Source: Candidatus Baltobacteraceae bacterium (lineage in GTDB: Bacteria > Vulcanimicrobiota > Vulcanimicrobiia > Vulcanimicrobiales > Vulcanimicrobiaceae). From it: a DNA stretch of 64,000 nucleotides. Location: positions 2,074,844-2,138,843 of the forward strand of contig DASXEW010000003.1 of assembly GCA_036489885.1 (NCBI GenBank), in the 5' to 3' direction. This document shows, in pieces, positions 25,558-33,925 of the stretch. Each line of letters begins with the position of its first letter. Positions within the stretch are counted from its first letter, which is position 1. A program made the position numbers and the translations under genes. The notes under the pieces are model-generated. The model was not told the origin of the DNA. It ran no database searches and saw only the letters and a list, made by a program, of their open reading frames with translations.

Positions 25558-26280
25558 ATGAGAATCGCGATCGGATTCGATCTCGATCATACGCTGGCAA
25601 TCGACAACAAGCTCGAACGCACGGCCATGATCGACTTGGCAAAAGAGTTGGGCGTCGTCGTCGGTGCGAACGACATCGCGCGTCTCGCGCAGATCGACAC
25701 GCTGCTGCAAGAGATGCGCTCGGGCCGCCTCGATCTCGATCACATGATCTCGAGCTTCGTACATTCGATCCGCAAAGATAACAAAACAAAGGGCATCGGC
25801 GAGCGATTCCGCGAGATTTGTTTGGCGCTCGTACCCCATCACGTCGTCGCGCTGCCGGGAGTCAACGAGCTCTTCGCCGGCTTGGATTCGCGCGGGATAC
25901 CGCACGCGATCCTCACGAATGGCTGGAGCCCGCTTCAAGAAAAGAAAGCGGAAGCGATTCGCTACAATGGGACGGTCCTCGTCAGCGATGCGATTGGATT
26001 TGCAAAGCCGGCGCCCGAGGCGTTCGCGCTGCTTGCGGATACGTTCCCGACGGATGCCTGCATTTGGTATGTGGGCGACAACCCCGCGAGCGACGTGCGT
26101 GGCAGCATCGATTGCGGATTCGAGGGAATTTGGTACCACGAGCATTCGGGCGTGTCGTACCCGAGTCATATTCCGGCGCCGTCGGCAGTGATCGATCAGC
26201 CGCTCGATCTGCTCGAATTGGTCGACGCAGCCGACGAAGCGGGCATGCCAGGTCGCCTGGAGGCGATGCCGAAGACATAA
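25558..26280 (+). CDS. HAD-superfamily hydrolase
   Basis: The product is 240 aa. HAD motif I is FDLDHTLAID (nucleophile Asp), motif II ILTNGW, motif III the Lys in IGFAKPAPEAF, and motif IV WYVGDNPASDV. A helical cap sits between motifs I and II (about residues 15-95), as in subclass C1 enzymes such as phosphoglycolate phosphatase-like or YjjG-like phosphatases. The substrate cannot be told. It begins after an 80-base spacer that carries a repeat unit and has no obvious partner gene. Confidence 0.85.
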   Translation: MRIAIGFDLDHTLAIDNKLERTAMIDLAKELGVVVGANDIARLAQIDTLLQEMRSGRLDLDHMISSFVHSIRKDNKTKGIGERFREICLALVPHHVVALPGVNELFAGLDSRGIPHAILTNGWSPLQEKKAEAIRYNGTVLVSDAIGFAKPAPEAFALLADTFPTDACIWYVGDNPASDVRGSIDCGFEGIWYHEHSGVSYPSHIPAPSAVIDQPLDLLELVDAADEAGMPGRLEAMPKT

Positions 26281-26319
26281 ACCCGAGATGTTAGTGCGCA
26301 GCCGCTCCGTTTGGAGTGA

Positions 26320-26871
26320 GTGCTCTTGCGACTAACCGGAGGAACGTTACGCAGCCGCCGGTTGCCTAACGTCCCCAAACGCGGCGTTCGGCCGACTCCG
26401 GCGCGCGTCAAAGAGTCGCTCTTCGCGATATTATCGACGCGCTCGGAAGATGCCGTCGTACTCGACCTGTTTGCGGGAAGCGGTGCGCTCGGTTTCGAGG
26501 CGCTCTCGCGGGGTGCGAGCTTCGTAACGTTCGTCGAATCGAATCCCGGGGTCGCCGATCTCTTGCGTGAGGCTTCCGGCGAGCTCGGCGTCGAGAAGCA
26601 AGTCGAGATATTGACCATGCGCGCCGAGCGCGCCGTAACGCGGCTCGAGCGCAAGTACGATCTGGTCTTTGCCGACCCGCCTTACGAGATGGGTTTCCCG
26701 GCGCAGCCGCTCGGAACGCTGCGTACGCGCGACTTGTTCTCAGAGGAGGCGGTTGTCGTGTTCGAACACAGCGGACACTCCTCACCCGAGACGCCCGGCT
26801 TTGAAGTTACCCGCGAAGAGCGCTACGGGGACGTGGTCATCGCGTTCCTCAAACCTGAGGCAAACTCGTGA
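26320..26871 (+). CDS. rsmD: 16S rRNA (guanine966-N2)-methyltransferase
   Basis: The product is 183 aa. It methylates G966 of 16S rRNA. The N-terminal LRLTGGTLRSRRL, the SAM-binding VLDLFAGSGALGFEALSRGA and the catalytic ADPPYEMG are all present. The start is GTG 26320 or TTG 26326; the TTG gives the family-typical LRLTGG beginning and stands five bases after a GGAGTGAG tract, so it may be the true start. The stop overlaps the coaD GTG. The rsmD-coaD pairing is common across bacteria. Confidence 0.93.
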   Translation: MLLRLTGGTLRSRRLPNVPKRGVRPTPARVKESLFAILSTRSEDAVVLDLFAGSGALGFEALSRGASFVTFVESNPGVADLLREASGELGVEKQVEILTMRAERAVTRLERKYDLVFADPPYEMGFPAQPLGTLRTRDLFSEEAVVVFEHSGHSSPETPGFEVTREERYGDVVIAFLKPEANS

Positions 26872-27365
26872 ACGGCGGCTCGCACGCGGTCTATCCCGGC
26901 TCGTTCGATCCGCTCACGAACGGTCACCTTGACGTGATTCGCCGCTCCGCAGCGGTCTTCGATCGTCTGACCGTCGCGGTCGTCGTCAATCCGCAGAAGC
27001 GCGAGCCGCTCTTCACGCTCGAAGAGCGTCAGGCCATGCTTCGCGAGTGCGCAGCCTCGATGCCGAACATCGAAGTGATGGATTTCCGCGGGCTGCTTGC
27101 CGATTTCGTCAAACAAATCGGCGCGGACGTGATCATCAAGGGCTTGCGGGTCGTCTCCGATTTTGAATCGGAGCTCTCGACGGCGTTGATGAATCGCTCG
27201 CTTTCCGGCGTCGACACGATGTTCTTGATGTCGGATGCCAAATATAGCTTTGTCTCATCGAGCTTGATCAAAGAAGTGTTCTTTCTCGGCGGCGACGTGA
27301 GTGGGTACGTTCCCGAACCCGTCTTGCGCACGATGAATGCGCGAAAAACCAGTCTACACCGCTAA
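26868..27365 (+). CDS. coaD: Phosphopantetheine adenylyltransferase
   Basis: The product is 165 aa. It transfers AMP from ATP to 4'-phosphopantetheine, the penultimate step of coenzyme A synthesis. AVYPGSFDPLTNGHLDVI carries the (H/T)xGH nucleotidyltransferase motif, IIKGLR the pantetheine-contact region, and YSFVSSSLIKEV the ISS-type C-terminal motif. The GTG start overlaps the rsmD stop (GTGA). Confidence 0.95.
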   Translation: MNGGSHAVYPGSFDPLTNGHLDVIRRSAAVFDRLTVAVVVNPQKREPLFTLEERQAMLRECAASMPNIEVMDFRGLLADFVKQIGADVIIKGLRVVSDFESELSTALMNRSLSGVDTMFLMSDAKYSFVSSSLIKEVFFLGGDVSGYVPEPVLRTMNARKTSLHR

Positions 27366-27374
27366 GGAGGCCGC

Positions 27375-27947
27375 ATGTCCATTTACCGCGTGATCGATCG
27401 ACTCGAAGCCTACGTTCGGGAAGGCACCGTGCTCCCGTTCCGGCGGCGTATCCTGAGCGAGGAACGCATTCTCGAGCTCATTGAGAAGATGCGCGCGACG
27501 CTCCCCGAGGAAGTCGGTCGCGCGAAAATGATCGCGAAAGACAAAGATCGTATGCTGCGTGAAGCACAAGAGCGCGCGCAAGAGATCGTCAGTGAAGCCA
27601 GCGAGCATCACGCGCAGATGGTCGACAACCATGAGATCGTTCAGCAAGCGCGCGCGACCGCGGAGACCGTTCTGCGCGACGCCGAGGAGCGCGCGAAGAA
27701 AGTCCGCGAGGGCGCGGATCAGTACGCTACGACGGTTCTCGGAGATCTGCAGAACCGCTTATCGGTTGCGCTCGCGCAAGTTCGAAAAGGACAAGACGCG
27801 CTCGGTTCTCGCCCGGTGACGCCGCAATCGGCTTCGATTACGGAAGCCGCGGCGCAGAGCAAACGGGCTGCCTTCGACGCGCAAGCACCCGAAGATATCG
27901 AGAAGACCCACGTCATGGTCGAGACGGCGGAGCTAAACGAAGTCTAG
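27375..27947 (+). CDS. Coiled-coil protein of unknown function (downstream of coaD)
   Basis: The product is 190 aa, with a strong AAGGAGG ribosome site 8 bases before ATG 27375. Residues about 8-140 form a charged, nearly continuous coiled coil rich in Glu, Arg and Ala (REAQERAQEIVSEASEHH, LRDAEERAKKVREGADQY), similar in texture to F-type ATPase b subunits or DivIVA-like scaffolds. The N-terminal YRVIDRLEAYVREGTVLPF segment is distinctive and may be a membrane-proximal or polar-targeting helix. A low-complexity tail follows. A link to division or envelope scaffolding is only a guess. Confidence 0.6.
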   Translation: MSIYRVIDRLEAYVREGTVLPFRRRILSEERILELIEKMRATLPEEVGRAKMIAKDKDRMLREAQERAQEIVSEASEHHAQMVDNHEIVQQARATAETVLRDAEERAKKVREGADQYATTVLGDLQNRLSVALAQVRKGQDALGSRPVTPQSASITEAAAQSKRAAFDAQAPEDIEKTHVMVETAELNEV

Positions 27948-27952
27948 ATCAG

Positions 27953-28894
27953 TTAAACCGGCGGAGCTTGGACGTTGTGTGCGAAGGCCGAGAGTCGATC
28001 TCGGTCGAGCGCACGCACGCGCCCACGATCGAGTTCGACCGCTTTCGAATTTTTCAAGCGAAGCAACGCACGGGCCGCCATATCGCGCACCGTGCCGGCT
28101 GCGGCAGCGATCTGCGCTTGCGAAAGATTTTCGACGCCGGGCAGGCCACTCGCCATCCCGGCGGTGTTCGGCGCATAGGAGAGCAAGAATTTGGCGACGC
28201 GCTGCAGCACGTGCGCGAACGCGAGGTCGGCGATCGTGTCGATCGAGCGGCGCCGAGCTTGCGAAGCTGCCGCCAAGAACCCGAGCGCAAGCTCGTTGTC
28301 GGTTCGAACTGCGCTTTGCACGGCCTCACTCGGAACGAGGACGAGCGTCGCGTCGGTGAGTGCTTCGGTGCGAGTCGTCGCTCCGCCGCCGTCGAAAACG
28401 CCGGTTTCGTTGAGCGGATCGAATACAAGCCGCTCTCCGAGCGCCTGCGTTTTTCCGTCGGCCGAGAGCAGCGTCAGAACGATCTTGCCTTCTCGTACGA
28501 AGCCGAGATACGGCCACTTTTCGCCTTCATCAAATACGGTCTCGCCGTGCTTGTAGCGCCGCTCGGTTGCGACTGCGGCGAGCTGGCGGATCGTTTCGGC
28601 TTTGGCGGCGCCAAACGGCGGGCAGTGTGACAGAAACGTCTCGACGTCGGCACGCTCGTCGATGCGCTCCAGACGAACCGTCCAATGACCCGAGCCGAGA
28701 TTCCGCGCGTCCCACGCAAATTTCCCGGGACGGTACTGCGCAAACTCGTTACGGAGCGCGCGAGGATCACTCTCCTCGGACAACTCGAGAACGCCGCCGA
28801 TCGGAAGCCGGTCGAAAGCTTCGAGAATATACGAGCTGCGTTGTGCCGTTGGAATCGTGCGCGCGTCGAGCGTGACGGTTGCCGGTTTCGCCAT
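27953..28894 (-). CDS. DUF2249-Crp/Fnr-type transcription regulator
   Basis: The product is 313 aa. Residues about 5-75 fit DUF2249 (TLDARTIP...LPIGGVLELSEESDPRALRNEF...WTVRLERI), a small domain often found in nitrogen-oxide or respiratory contexts. A cyclic-nucleotide-binding-like beta-roll follows (about 95-205). The C-terminal helix-turn-helix (VENLSQAQIAAAAGTVRDMAARALLRLKNSKAVEL) is of the Crp type. No FNR-like cysteine cluster is seen, so the signal is unknown. ATG 28894 is preferred because AGGA stands 8 bases upstream; ATG 28903 lies directly against that tract. It is divergent from a thioredoxin-like gene with only 21 bases between starts. Confidence 0.82.
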   Translation of the reverse strand: MAKPATVTLDARTIPTAQRSSYILEAFDRLPIGGVLELSEESDPRALRNEFAQYRPGKFAWDARNLGSGHWTVRLERIDERADVETFLSHCPPFGAAKAETIRQLAAVATERRYKHGETVFDEGEKWPYLGFVREGKIVLTLLSADGKTQALGERLVFDPLNETGVFDGGGATTRTEALTDATLVLVPSEAVQSAVRTDNELALGFLAAASQARRRSIDTIADLAFAHVLQRVAKFLLSYAPNTAGMASGLPGVENLSQAQIAAAAGTVRDMAARALLRLKNSKAVELDRGRVRALDRDRLSAFAHNVQAPPV

Positions 28895-28915
28895 CGTCGT
28901 CATTCCTGGGGTGAT

Positions 28916-29473
28916 ATGCGTGCTCTGCGCCGGAAACTCCCGGTCCTCCTCGAAACCCCGTGCGTGAACCGCCGCTTCGCGAGGATCGCGGACATCGCCG
29001 CGATCGTGCTGATCGCTCTGGCCGTCTGGCAATTTCTGATTGCGCCGCGCTTTTTCGGACCGTCGTTCGTCCCGGTCCCGGCACCCGCGCTCACTCTGCC
29101 GCTGGAGGGCGGCGGCAGCTTCAATTTAGCGAAGGCCCAGGGAAAGGTCGTCTTTCTTGACTTTTGGGCCTCATGGTGCGAGCCGTGCAAGATGTCGATC
29201 CCGCTGATCGAGGAGTATAAGGCAACGCATCCGGAGGCACTTGTCTATAGCGTCGACGCCGGTGAAGCGGAATCGGTAGCGGCGCACTACGCACGAAGCG
29301 TGAAGATGCGGCGCGTCGCTTTCGACCCGAATATGAAAGCGGCCGACGCCTTCGGCGTGTCCGTCTTCCCAACGATGATCGTGATCGGCCGCGACGGTAA
29401 AGAGCATGCGAAATGGATCGGATTTAATCCGCTCATCCAGCGCGACATGGCGCGCGCCGCGAAAGCGTTTTAG
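28916..29473 (+). CDS. Membrane-anchored thioredoxin/TlpA-like protein
   Basis: The product is 185 aa. One N-terminal membrane helix (about residues 22-44, IADIAAIVLIALAVWQFLI) anchors a periplasmic thioredoxin fold with the redox motif WASWCEPC and the cis-Pro segment VSVFPTMIVIG. It probably reduces disulfides in exported proteins or in cytochrome c maturation. ATG 28916 is the first start after the divergent regulator; further upstream in-frame starts lie inside that gene. The last 4 bases overlap the convergent oxidoreductase. Confidence 0.87.
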   Translation: MRALRRKLPVLLETPCVNRRFARIADIAAIVLIALAVWQFLIAPRFFGPSFVPVPAPALTLPLEGGGSFNLAKAQGKVVFLDFWASWCEPCKMSIPLIEEYKATHPEALVYSVDAGEAESVAAHYARSVKMRRVAFDPNMKAADAFGVSVFPTMIVIGRDGKEHAKWIGFNPLIQRDMARAAKAF

Positions 29474-30450
29474 ACGCGAACGATGATCTTGCCGAACGTC
29501 CTGTCGGATTCCATCAGACGATGCGACTCGGCGATTTGATCAAAGTCGAAAACGGTATCGACCACCGGCCGTAGCTTCCCACTTTCGAATTGCGGGATGA
29601 CGAGCCGCTCGAAGCGTCGCGCCAGAGCGATCTTTTCCTCGACTGGGCGGGCGCGAAGCATCGTCCCGATCCAGGCGACGCGCTTGCGGTGGAAGAGGCC
29701 GATGTCGATCTCGCTCTTCGCACCCGCAAGCGTTCCGATTTGCACGATACGCCCACCGATGCGAATAGCCGAGATGTTGTGTTCGTACGTCGACGGACCG
29801 ATGAAATCCAAAATGACGTCTACGCCTGCGCCGTTCGTCCGTGCGCGTGCTAGCTGATCCCATTCATCGCCGAGCAAGGTTCCGTCGCTCATCCCGAATT
29901 CACGCGCGCGATCAAGTTTGTCGCGCGTCCGCGACGTTCCAATTGCAATGCCGCCCGCCGCTGCAACTAATTGAGCGGCCGCGGTACCCACGCCGCTTCC
30001 GATTGCGTGAATGACGACGGATCCGCCCGGAACGAAACCGCCTTGTTCAAGCGCGTCCCACGCTGTCATGAAAGCTTCGGGGATCGCGGCGACCGATTCG
30101 AACGGCATACCTTCGGGTGCACGTACCGTGGCGCGCTCGTGCACGATGAGCTGCTCGGCGTAGGCGCCCGCGCCGGTTATGCCGCAAACGCGATCGCCGA
30201 CCTTACGTTCGCGCGCGCGCGGACCGAGCGCATCGATCTGGCCCGCATATTCAAGGCCGGGAATGCGAGGATCGATCGCGTCGGGCGGCGCCGGATAGAG
30301 GCCGCGCCGCTGTAGTACGTCTGCGCGATTGATTCCGAAAGCACGAATGCGGACGCGGACTTCCTCACCTTGCGGTTCGGCAATCGGGACGCCGTCCGAG
30401 ACGCGAAGGATATCGGCATCACCTTTTTTATCGAGGACGACTGCACGCAT
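29470..30450 (-). CDS. Zinc-free MDR family NAD(P)H:quinone oxidoreductase
   Basis: The product is 326 aa. It belongs to the medium-chain dehydrogenase group of quinone oxidoreductases/PIG3-like proteins: N-terminal GroES-like barrel with GINRADVLQRRGLYP and GLEYAGQIDALG, Rossmann domain with HAIGSGVGTAAAQLVAAAG, and the C-terminal FDQIAESHRLMESDRTFGKIIVRV. The catalytic zinc Cys/His set of alcohol dehydrogenases is absent. It likely reduces quinones or enals with NADPH. The enoyl-CoA hydratase gene just upstream is probably co-transcribed (5-base gap). Confidence 0.9.
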   Translation of the reverse strand: MRAVVLDKKGDADILRVSDGVPIAEPQGEEVRVRIRAFGINRADVLQRRGLYPAPPDAIDPRIPGLEYAGQIDALGPRARERKVGDRVCGITGAGAYAEQLIVHERATVRAPEGMPFESVAAIPEAFMTAWDALEQGGFVPGGSVVIHAIGSGVGTAAAQLVAAAGGIAIGTSRTRDKLDRAREFGMSDGTLLGDEWDQLARARTNGAGVDVILDFIGPSTYEHNISAIRIGGRIVQIGTLAGAKSEIDIGLFHRKRVAWIGTMLRARPVEEKIALARRFERLVIPQFESGKLRPVVDTVFDFDQIAESHRLMESDRTFGKIIVRV

Positions 30451-30455
30451 CGTCT

Positions 30456-31238
30456 CTACGCCCCCGTGAACGCGGCTTTACGCTTTTCGAGAAACGCGGT
30501 CGTGCCTTCCGCGAAATCAGCCGTCGTCGTCATCGCGCCGAAGTGCAACGCTTCGATCTCGATCCCTTCCGCGAGAGGCACGACGGCGCCGGCGACGATC
30601 GCGCGCTTTGCGGCTTCGATGGCCAGCGGGGCTTTCGCCGCGATGACGCCGCCGATGCGCTTGGCTTCTTCGAGGAGCTCCGCGAGCGGCACGACTTTCT
30701 GAACGAGACCGAAGCGCAAGGCGTCGTTCGCATCAATCATCTCGCCGCTAAGGCAGAGGTACATTGCGGCGCCGATGCCGCAGATCCGTATCAAACGCTG
30801 CGTTCCGCCGTATCCGGGGACGAGTCCGAGATTAACCTCCGGCTGGCCGAAGCGCGCGTTTTCACTTGCGATCCGAAAATCGCACGCGAGCGCCAGCTCG
30901 CATCCGCCGCCGAGTGCGAAACCGTTGACGGCTGCAACGACGGGGACGCGCATCTCCGCAATTCTGGAAAAAATTGCTTGGCCGCGCCGCGCGAACGCCG
31001 CGCCGGCAACAGCGCCGTCAATCGTCTTGAACTCTGCGATGTCGGCGCCGGCCGCAAAAGCCTTCTCTCCGGAGCCGGTAATGACGACTGCGCGCACGTT
31101 GCGATTGCCGTCGATCGTCGTCAGTGCGTCGGAGAGCTCGCCAAGCAGCGCCGACGATAGTGCGTTGAGAACGCTGGGCCGGTTGAGGGTAATGACCGCG
31201 ACGCCGGCGGTCGATTCGACGATAAGCGTTTGATACAC
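30456..31238 (-). CDS. Enoyl-CoA hydratase/isomerase family protein
   Basis: The product is 260 aa from GTG 31238, the usual length. The crotonase oxyanion-hole sequences are KAFAAGADIAEF and ALGGGCELALACDFRIA, and both catalytic Glu positions of hydratases appear filled (GGCELAL and QPEVNLGLVPGYGGTQRL). It should hydrate enoyl-CoA esters in fatty-acid oxidation. No other beta-oxidation genes are in the window. The start at GTG is supported by homology beginning three residues later; an earlier ATG (31319) would overlap the divergent phoU gene. Confidence 0.92.
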   Translation of the reverse strand: MYQTLIVESTAGVAVITLNRPSVLNALSSALLGELSDALTTIDGNRNVRAVVITGSGEKAFAAGADIAEFKTIDGAVAGAAFARRGQAIFSRIAEMRVPVVAAVNGFALGGGCELALACDFRIASENARFGQPEVNLGLVPGYGGTQRLIRICGIGAAMYLCLSGEMIDANDALRFGLVQKVVPLAELLEEAKRIGGVIAAKAPLAIEAAKRAIVAGAVVPLAEGIEIEALHFGAMTTTADFAEGTTAFLEKRKAAFTGA

Positions 31239-31282
31239 GGGGTCGGGCTTGCGCCCGCATGGATGCGGTGCCCTGCCCGGAG

Positions 31283-31291
31283 TGCTATACT
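31283..31291 (+). promoter_or_regulatory. Extended -10 promoter of phoU
   Basis: TGCTATACT is an extended -10 (TGnTATAcT) that ends 10 bases before the phoU ATG. The predicted transcript start is only about 4 bases before the start codon. No good -35 is seen at the usual distance. Confidence 0.5.
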
Positions 31292-31301
31292 CACTCTCGG
31301 C

Positions 31302-31937
31302 ATGCGAACCGCTTATCATGAAGCCCTAGAGAATGCGCGCCTGGACTGCGTCCGGCTGGCTGCGCTTGCAAGTGACGCCCTGCACTCTGCGGTGTCGGCA
31401 CTCGAGGAGCGCGACGTCGATCTTGCAGCTCGCGTCATCGCGGGCGATGACGAGATCGATACGTTGCGCCGCCAGATCGAATCCGAGTGCATCGAGTTGA
31501 TGTGGAAACAGCAGCCGTTGGCCGGCGAGCTGCGTCAGGTTGCGGCAATGCTGCAGATCAACGTCGACTTGGAGCGAATCGGTGACTATGCGGTCGACAT
31601 CAGTAAGAACGCGGTGAAGCTGATCGACGCGCCGATACGTCCCGCACACGTTGAGATCGGGCGCATGGGTCACGAAGCTCGTCAGATGGTCGTCGATGCG
31701 ATGCGCGCTTTCACCGACCGCTCGGTCGAGCTTGCCGACGCGGTCATCGCGCGCGACGATCAAGTCGATCTGCTCTACCATCGCGGCATCGAGAAGCTGC
31801 AGCAAGAGATGCAAGCTGATCCGGGCGTCGTCCGCGCAGGCACCCTCCTGTTGTTCTCGCTCGCAGTCTTGGAACGGGTTGGCGATCGTGCGCAGAATAT
31901 CGCGTGGCACACGAAAGAGATGGTCGGGGCTGTATAG
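31302..31937 (+). CDS. phoU: Phosphate-signalling accessory protein PhoU
   Basis: The product is 211 aa and all-helical with two PhoU repeats (about residues 10-95 and 115-200). Metal-binding family motifs are seen as QINVDLERIGDYAVDI in the first repeat and FSLAVLERVGDRAQNI in the second. It normally dampens PhoR/PhoB signalling together with the Pst phosphate transporter, but no pst or pho genes are near. ATG 31302 follows an extended -10 box very closely. Its end overlaps the next gene. Confidence 0.92.
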   Translation: MRTAYHEALENARLDCVRLAALASDALHSAVSALEERDVDLAARVIAGDDEIDTLRRQIESECIELMWKQQPLAGELRQVAAMLQINVDLERIGDYAVDISKNAVKLIDAPIRPAHVEIGRMGHEARQMVVDAMRAFTDRSVELADAVIARDDQVDLLYHRGIEKLQQEMQADPGVVRAGTLLLFSLAVLERVGDRAQNIAWHTKEMVGAV

Positions 31938-32358
31938 AGCTGCGACCGCGGTACTGCTGGCTGCGATCGTCGTGTTCGCGGGCCCAGCCGTTCGTGCTGC
32001 CGACACACGTGTAAGCCTGACGCTGGACGGCAGACCGATCTCGTCGAGGCCATCCGTTGCGTTCGTTCGCGCCGGCGTGCTCTTCGTGGACGCCGTCGAC
32101 ATGACGCGCGTATTCAACGGTTTGCTCGTCTTCGAGCGGAATGGCGTGCGAATCGGCGTACGCGGTCACAACGAGTCGTTTACGATCGGCAGGCGTATCG
32201 CGGTCGTCGATAAGACGAATGTGCGCCTAAGCGCAGCGCCGTTCGAATACGGGGGCGATATTTTCGTCCCGATCACACCGATCATCGCGGCTGACCCGGC
32301 CTTACACCTCACGTGGATCAACCGGCACCATGCCGATCTCCACGTCAACGCCTTCTAG
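31888..32358 (+). CDS. Secreted protein resembling copper-amine-oxidase N-terminal/stalk domain
   Basis: The product is 156 aa if GTG 31888 is the start. That start gives a basic n-region (RRISRGTRKRW), a hydrophobic core (AATAVLLAAIVVFAG) and a cleavage site after AVRA. It overlaps the end of phoU by 50 bases; the only nearer candidate is a CTG at 31930. The mature part (ADTRVSLTLDGRPISSRPSVAFVRAGVLFVDAVDMTRVF...DIFVPITPIIAADPALHLTWI) has the alternating pattern of the Cu_amine_oxidN1 stalk domain, seen in many exported proteins as a cell-surface or peptidoglycan-linked module. Function otherwise unknown. Confidence 0.65.
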   Translation: MRRISRGTRKRWSGLYRAATAVLLAAIVVFAGPAVRAADTRVSLTLDGRPISSRPSVAFVRAGVLFVDAVDMTRVFNGLLVFERNGVRIGVRGHNESFTIGRRIAVVDKTNVRLSAAPFEYGGDIFVPITPIIAADPALHLTWINRHHADLHVNAF

Positions 32359-32361
32359 AGG

Positions 32362-33798
32362 CTAGGCGCCGCCCTCGCGGACGATGCAGGGCGCCATAAT
32401 AGCGTCGCGCATACCGTGAATCAAACGTTTGTCCGCGGGTGCGACCGTTGCGAGCACGCCGCCGAGCTTGGCACGGCCATTTGCCGCGAAGTAATAAGGC
32501 GAAAGACGAACGCGGCCGTCCATCGTTTTGATCTCGCCGCTCGCACGATCCCACCACTCGGTTTGGACGCGGCGACCTTTGCGGAAACGTTGCAGAATGT
32601 AAGGCGTATTCGGATACGACGCGAGCGCATCGCGCAGTGCGGCCGCCCATTCCTCGCGGGAGAGATCGCTGGCAATCTTCACGCCGCGCGCTCCCCATGC
32701 CAGCTCGGAGAAGCCGGAGGGCTTCACGACCAAGTCGCGTTCCGATTTTCCGAGTTTTGTGAGCGCATCCCAATCGCTTACCGGCTTTCCGGTCAGCGTC
32801 AGCGAGTGAATCACGCCTTGCGGCGGCAGCGGTCGCGGATCCAGGATCCACGTCTGCGGCATCAGCGCAAGAAGGCGCTCGAAGGTCGGCCCGTCCAGCT
32901 CGGAGCGCCAATACTCTTCGAGCAACGGATGATGGAGCAGCGCAAAAGCGAGCTTCTCTTCGAGCTGCGCTTTGGGCGGCGGCGTGACGTGAACGCGGTT
33001 CTTACGCGCTGCGTAAAACATCAACTCCCACTTCGGAACGTTAAGAAGATCGAACATCTCAAAGTTGCGGTACAACACGTCGATCTTCTCTTCGCGTCCG
33101 TCCGGGAGGCGAACGAACAGTGCTTGTTCCGTGAATACGATGTCTTGCGGCGCGACGCAATAGACCGTAGCAATCGAGGCGGCGGTGATGCGCTGCGCAA
33201 GCCAGGTCAGCTCGGCGCGATAATCAGTGGATTCTTCCGAAACGACGATCGCGGCAACCGGATGCGGATGTCCGGCCAGATCGGCAAAGAGCAACGCAAG
33301 GCCTTCGGGCATCCCGGAGGAGCCGCCGAAACTTTCGAAGCCGATCCGGCAATATTGCTCGGCCATTGCGCCGACGAAGCCCATGCCGCCGGGGAGACTG
33401 TCGAGCTCGGTCGCGATGAATCCATCATCCGTAAGAATGAGATCCGGGCGAATGACGCCGATCAGGTCGCTGCGGAAGCGGTTTTGGCGCGCGAGTTTGA
33501 TGACATGTTCGGGTTTACCCTGATCGAGATATTCCGCGATGAATTGCGGAGCGGTGCCGCGTACGCTGCGCGTGTAGAGCGCGTTGAGCGCGCGGTAAAA
33601 CGCAAGCAGAGCGTCACCGAGCGTCTCGAGAGCGTTCGCCGTTGCGGACGAGAGGCCGAAAGGCTCAGGCGCGATCCGCCATGCCACGCGCTCATCGCCG
33701 CCATCGGCGACACGGAAGAGTCCAGCGGGTAAGTTCTCATCGATGAAGCGTCCCCGCTCACCGGCCGTCATCCCGGGCGCGATCGCCGTACAGCCCAT
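32362..33798 (-). CDS. Putative ATP-grasp ligase, circularly permuted / glutathionylspermidine-synthase-like
   Basis: The product is 478 aa. It shows the scattered motifs of permuted ATP-grasp proteins: RPDLILTDDGFIATELDSLPGGMGF near residue 115, VLYRNFEMFDL near 255, LVVKPSGFSELAWGARGVKI near 370 (nucleotide-clamping Lys and Gly loop) and YILQRFRKGRRVQTEWWD near 415. The pattern is closest to glutathionylspermidine synthase-like and related uncharacterised ligases, which join amines to peptides. Neither the substrate nor the exact family is certain. It stands alone on the minus strand, convergent with the upstream gene and divergent from a HAD phosphatase. Confidence 0.6.
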   Translation of the reverse strand: MGCTAIAPGMTAGERGRFIDENLPAGLFRVADGGDERVAWRIAPEPFGLSSATANALETLGDALLAFYRALNALYTRSVRGTAPQFIAEYLDQGKPEHVIKLARQNRFRSDLIGVIRPDLILTDDGFIATELDSLPGGMGFVGAMAEQYCRIGFESFGGSSGMPEGLALLFADLAGHPHPVAAIVVSEESTDYRAELTWLAQRITAASIATVYCVAPQDIVFTEQALFVRLPDGREEKIDVLYRNFEMFDLLNVPKWELMFYAARKNRVHVTPPPKAQLEEKLAFALLHHPLLEEYWRSELDGPTFERLLALMPQTWILDPRPLPPQGVIHSLTLTGKPVSDWDALTKLGKSERDLVVKPSGFSELAWGARGVKIASDLSREEWAAALRDALASYPNTPYILQRFRKGRRVQTEWWDRASGEIKTMDGRVRLSPYYFAANGRAKLGGVLATVAPADKRLIHGMRDAIMAPCIVREGGA

Positions 33799-33891
33799 TA
33801 CAGGACGTTTGAACCGAGGGACGATGCGGCCAGGTTGCAGTTGCGCGCCGGCTGGAGGCTGCGACTTAAGAAGGAAGGCTTGCTAGGAGCG

Positions 33892-33919
33892 TTGCCCGGC
33901 GTTCCCGTAGGGCTACACT
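33892..33919 (+). promoter_or_regulatory. Promoter of Cof-type phosphatase operon, likely leaderless transcript
   Basis: TTGCCC (33892-33897), a 16-base spacer and TACACT (33914-33919). The ATG at 33926 is about where transcription should begin, so the messenger may have no leader. Confidence 0.5.
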
Positions 33920-33925
33920 GACGAT

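Noticed and set aside
32416..33732. A 438-codon plus-strand frame opposite the ATP-grasp-like gene
   Set aside because: No recognisable domain; the minus-strand frame shows ligase-like motifs and normal composition.
33868..33892. Similarity between GACTTAAGAAGGAAGGCT here and GACTTTCTAAGGAAAGGCT at 47459
   Set aside because: Only about 20 bases with gaps and no hairpin. It could be chance, so I do not call a repeat.
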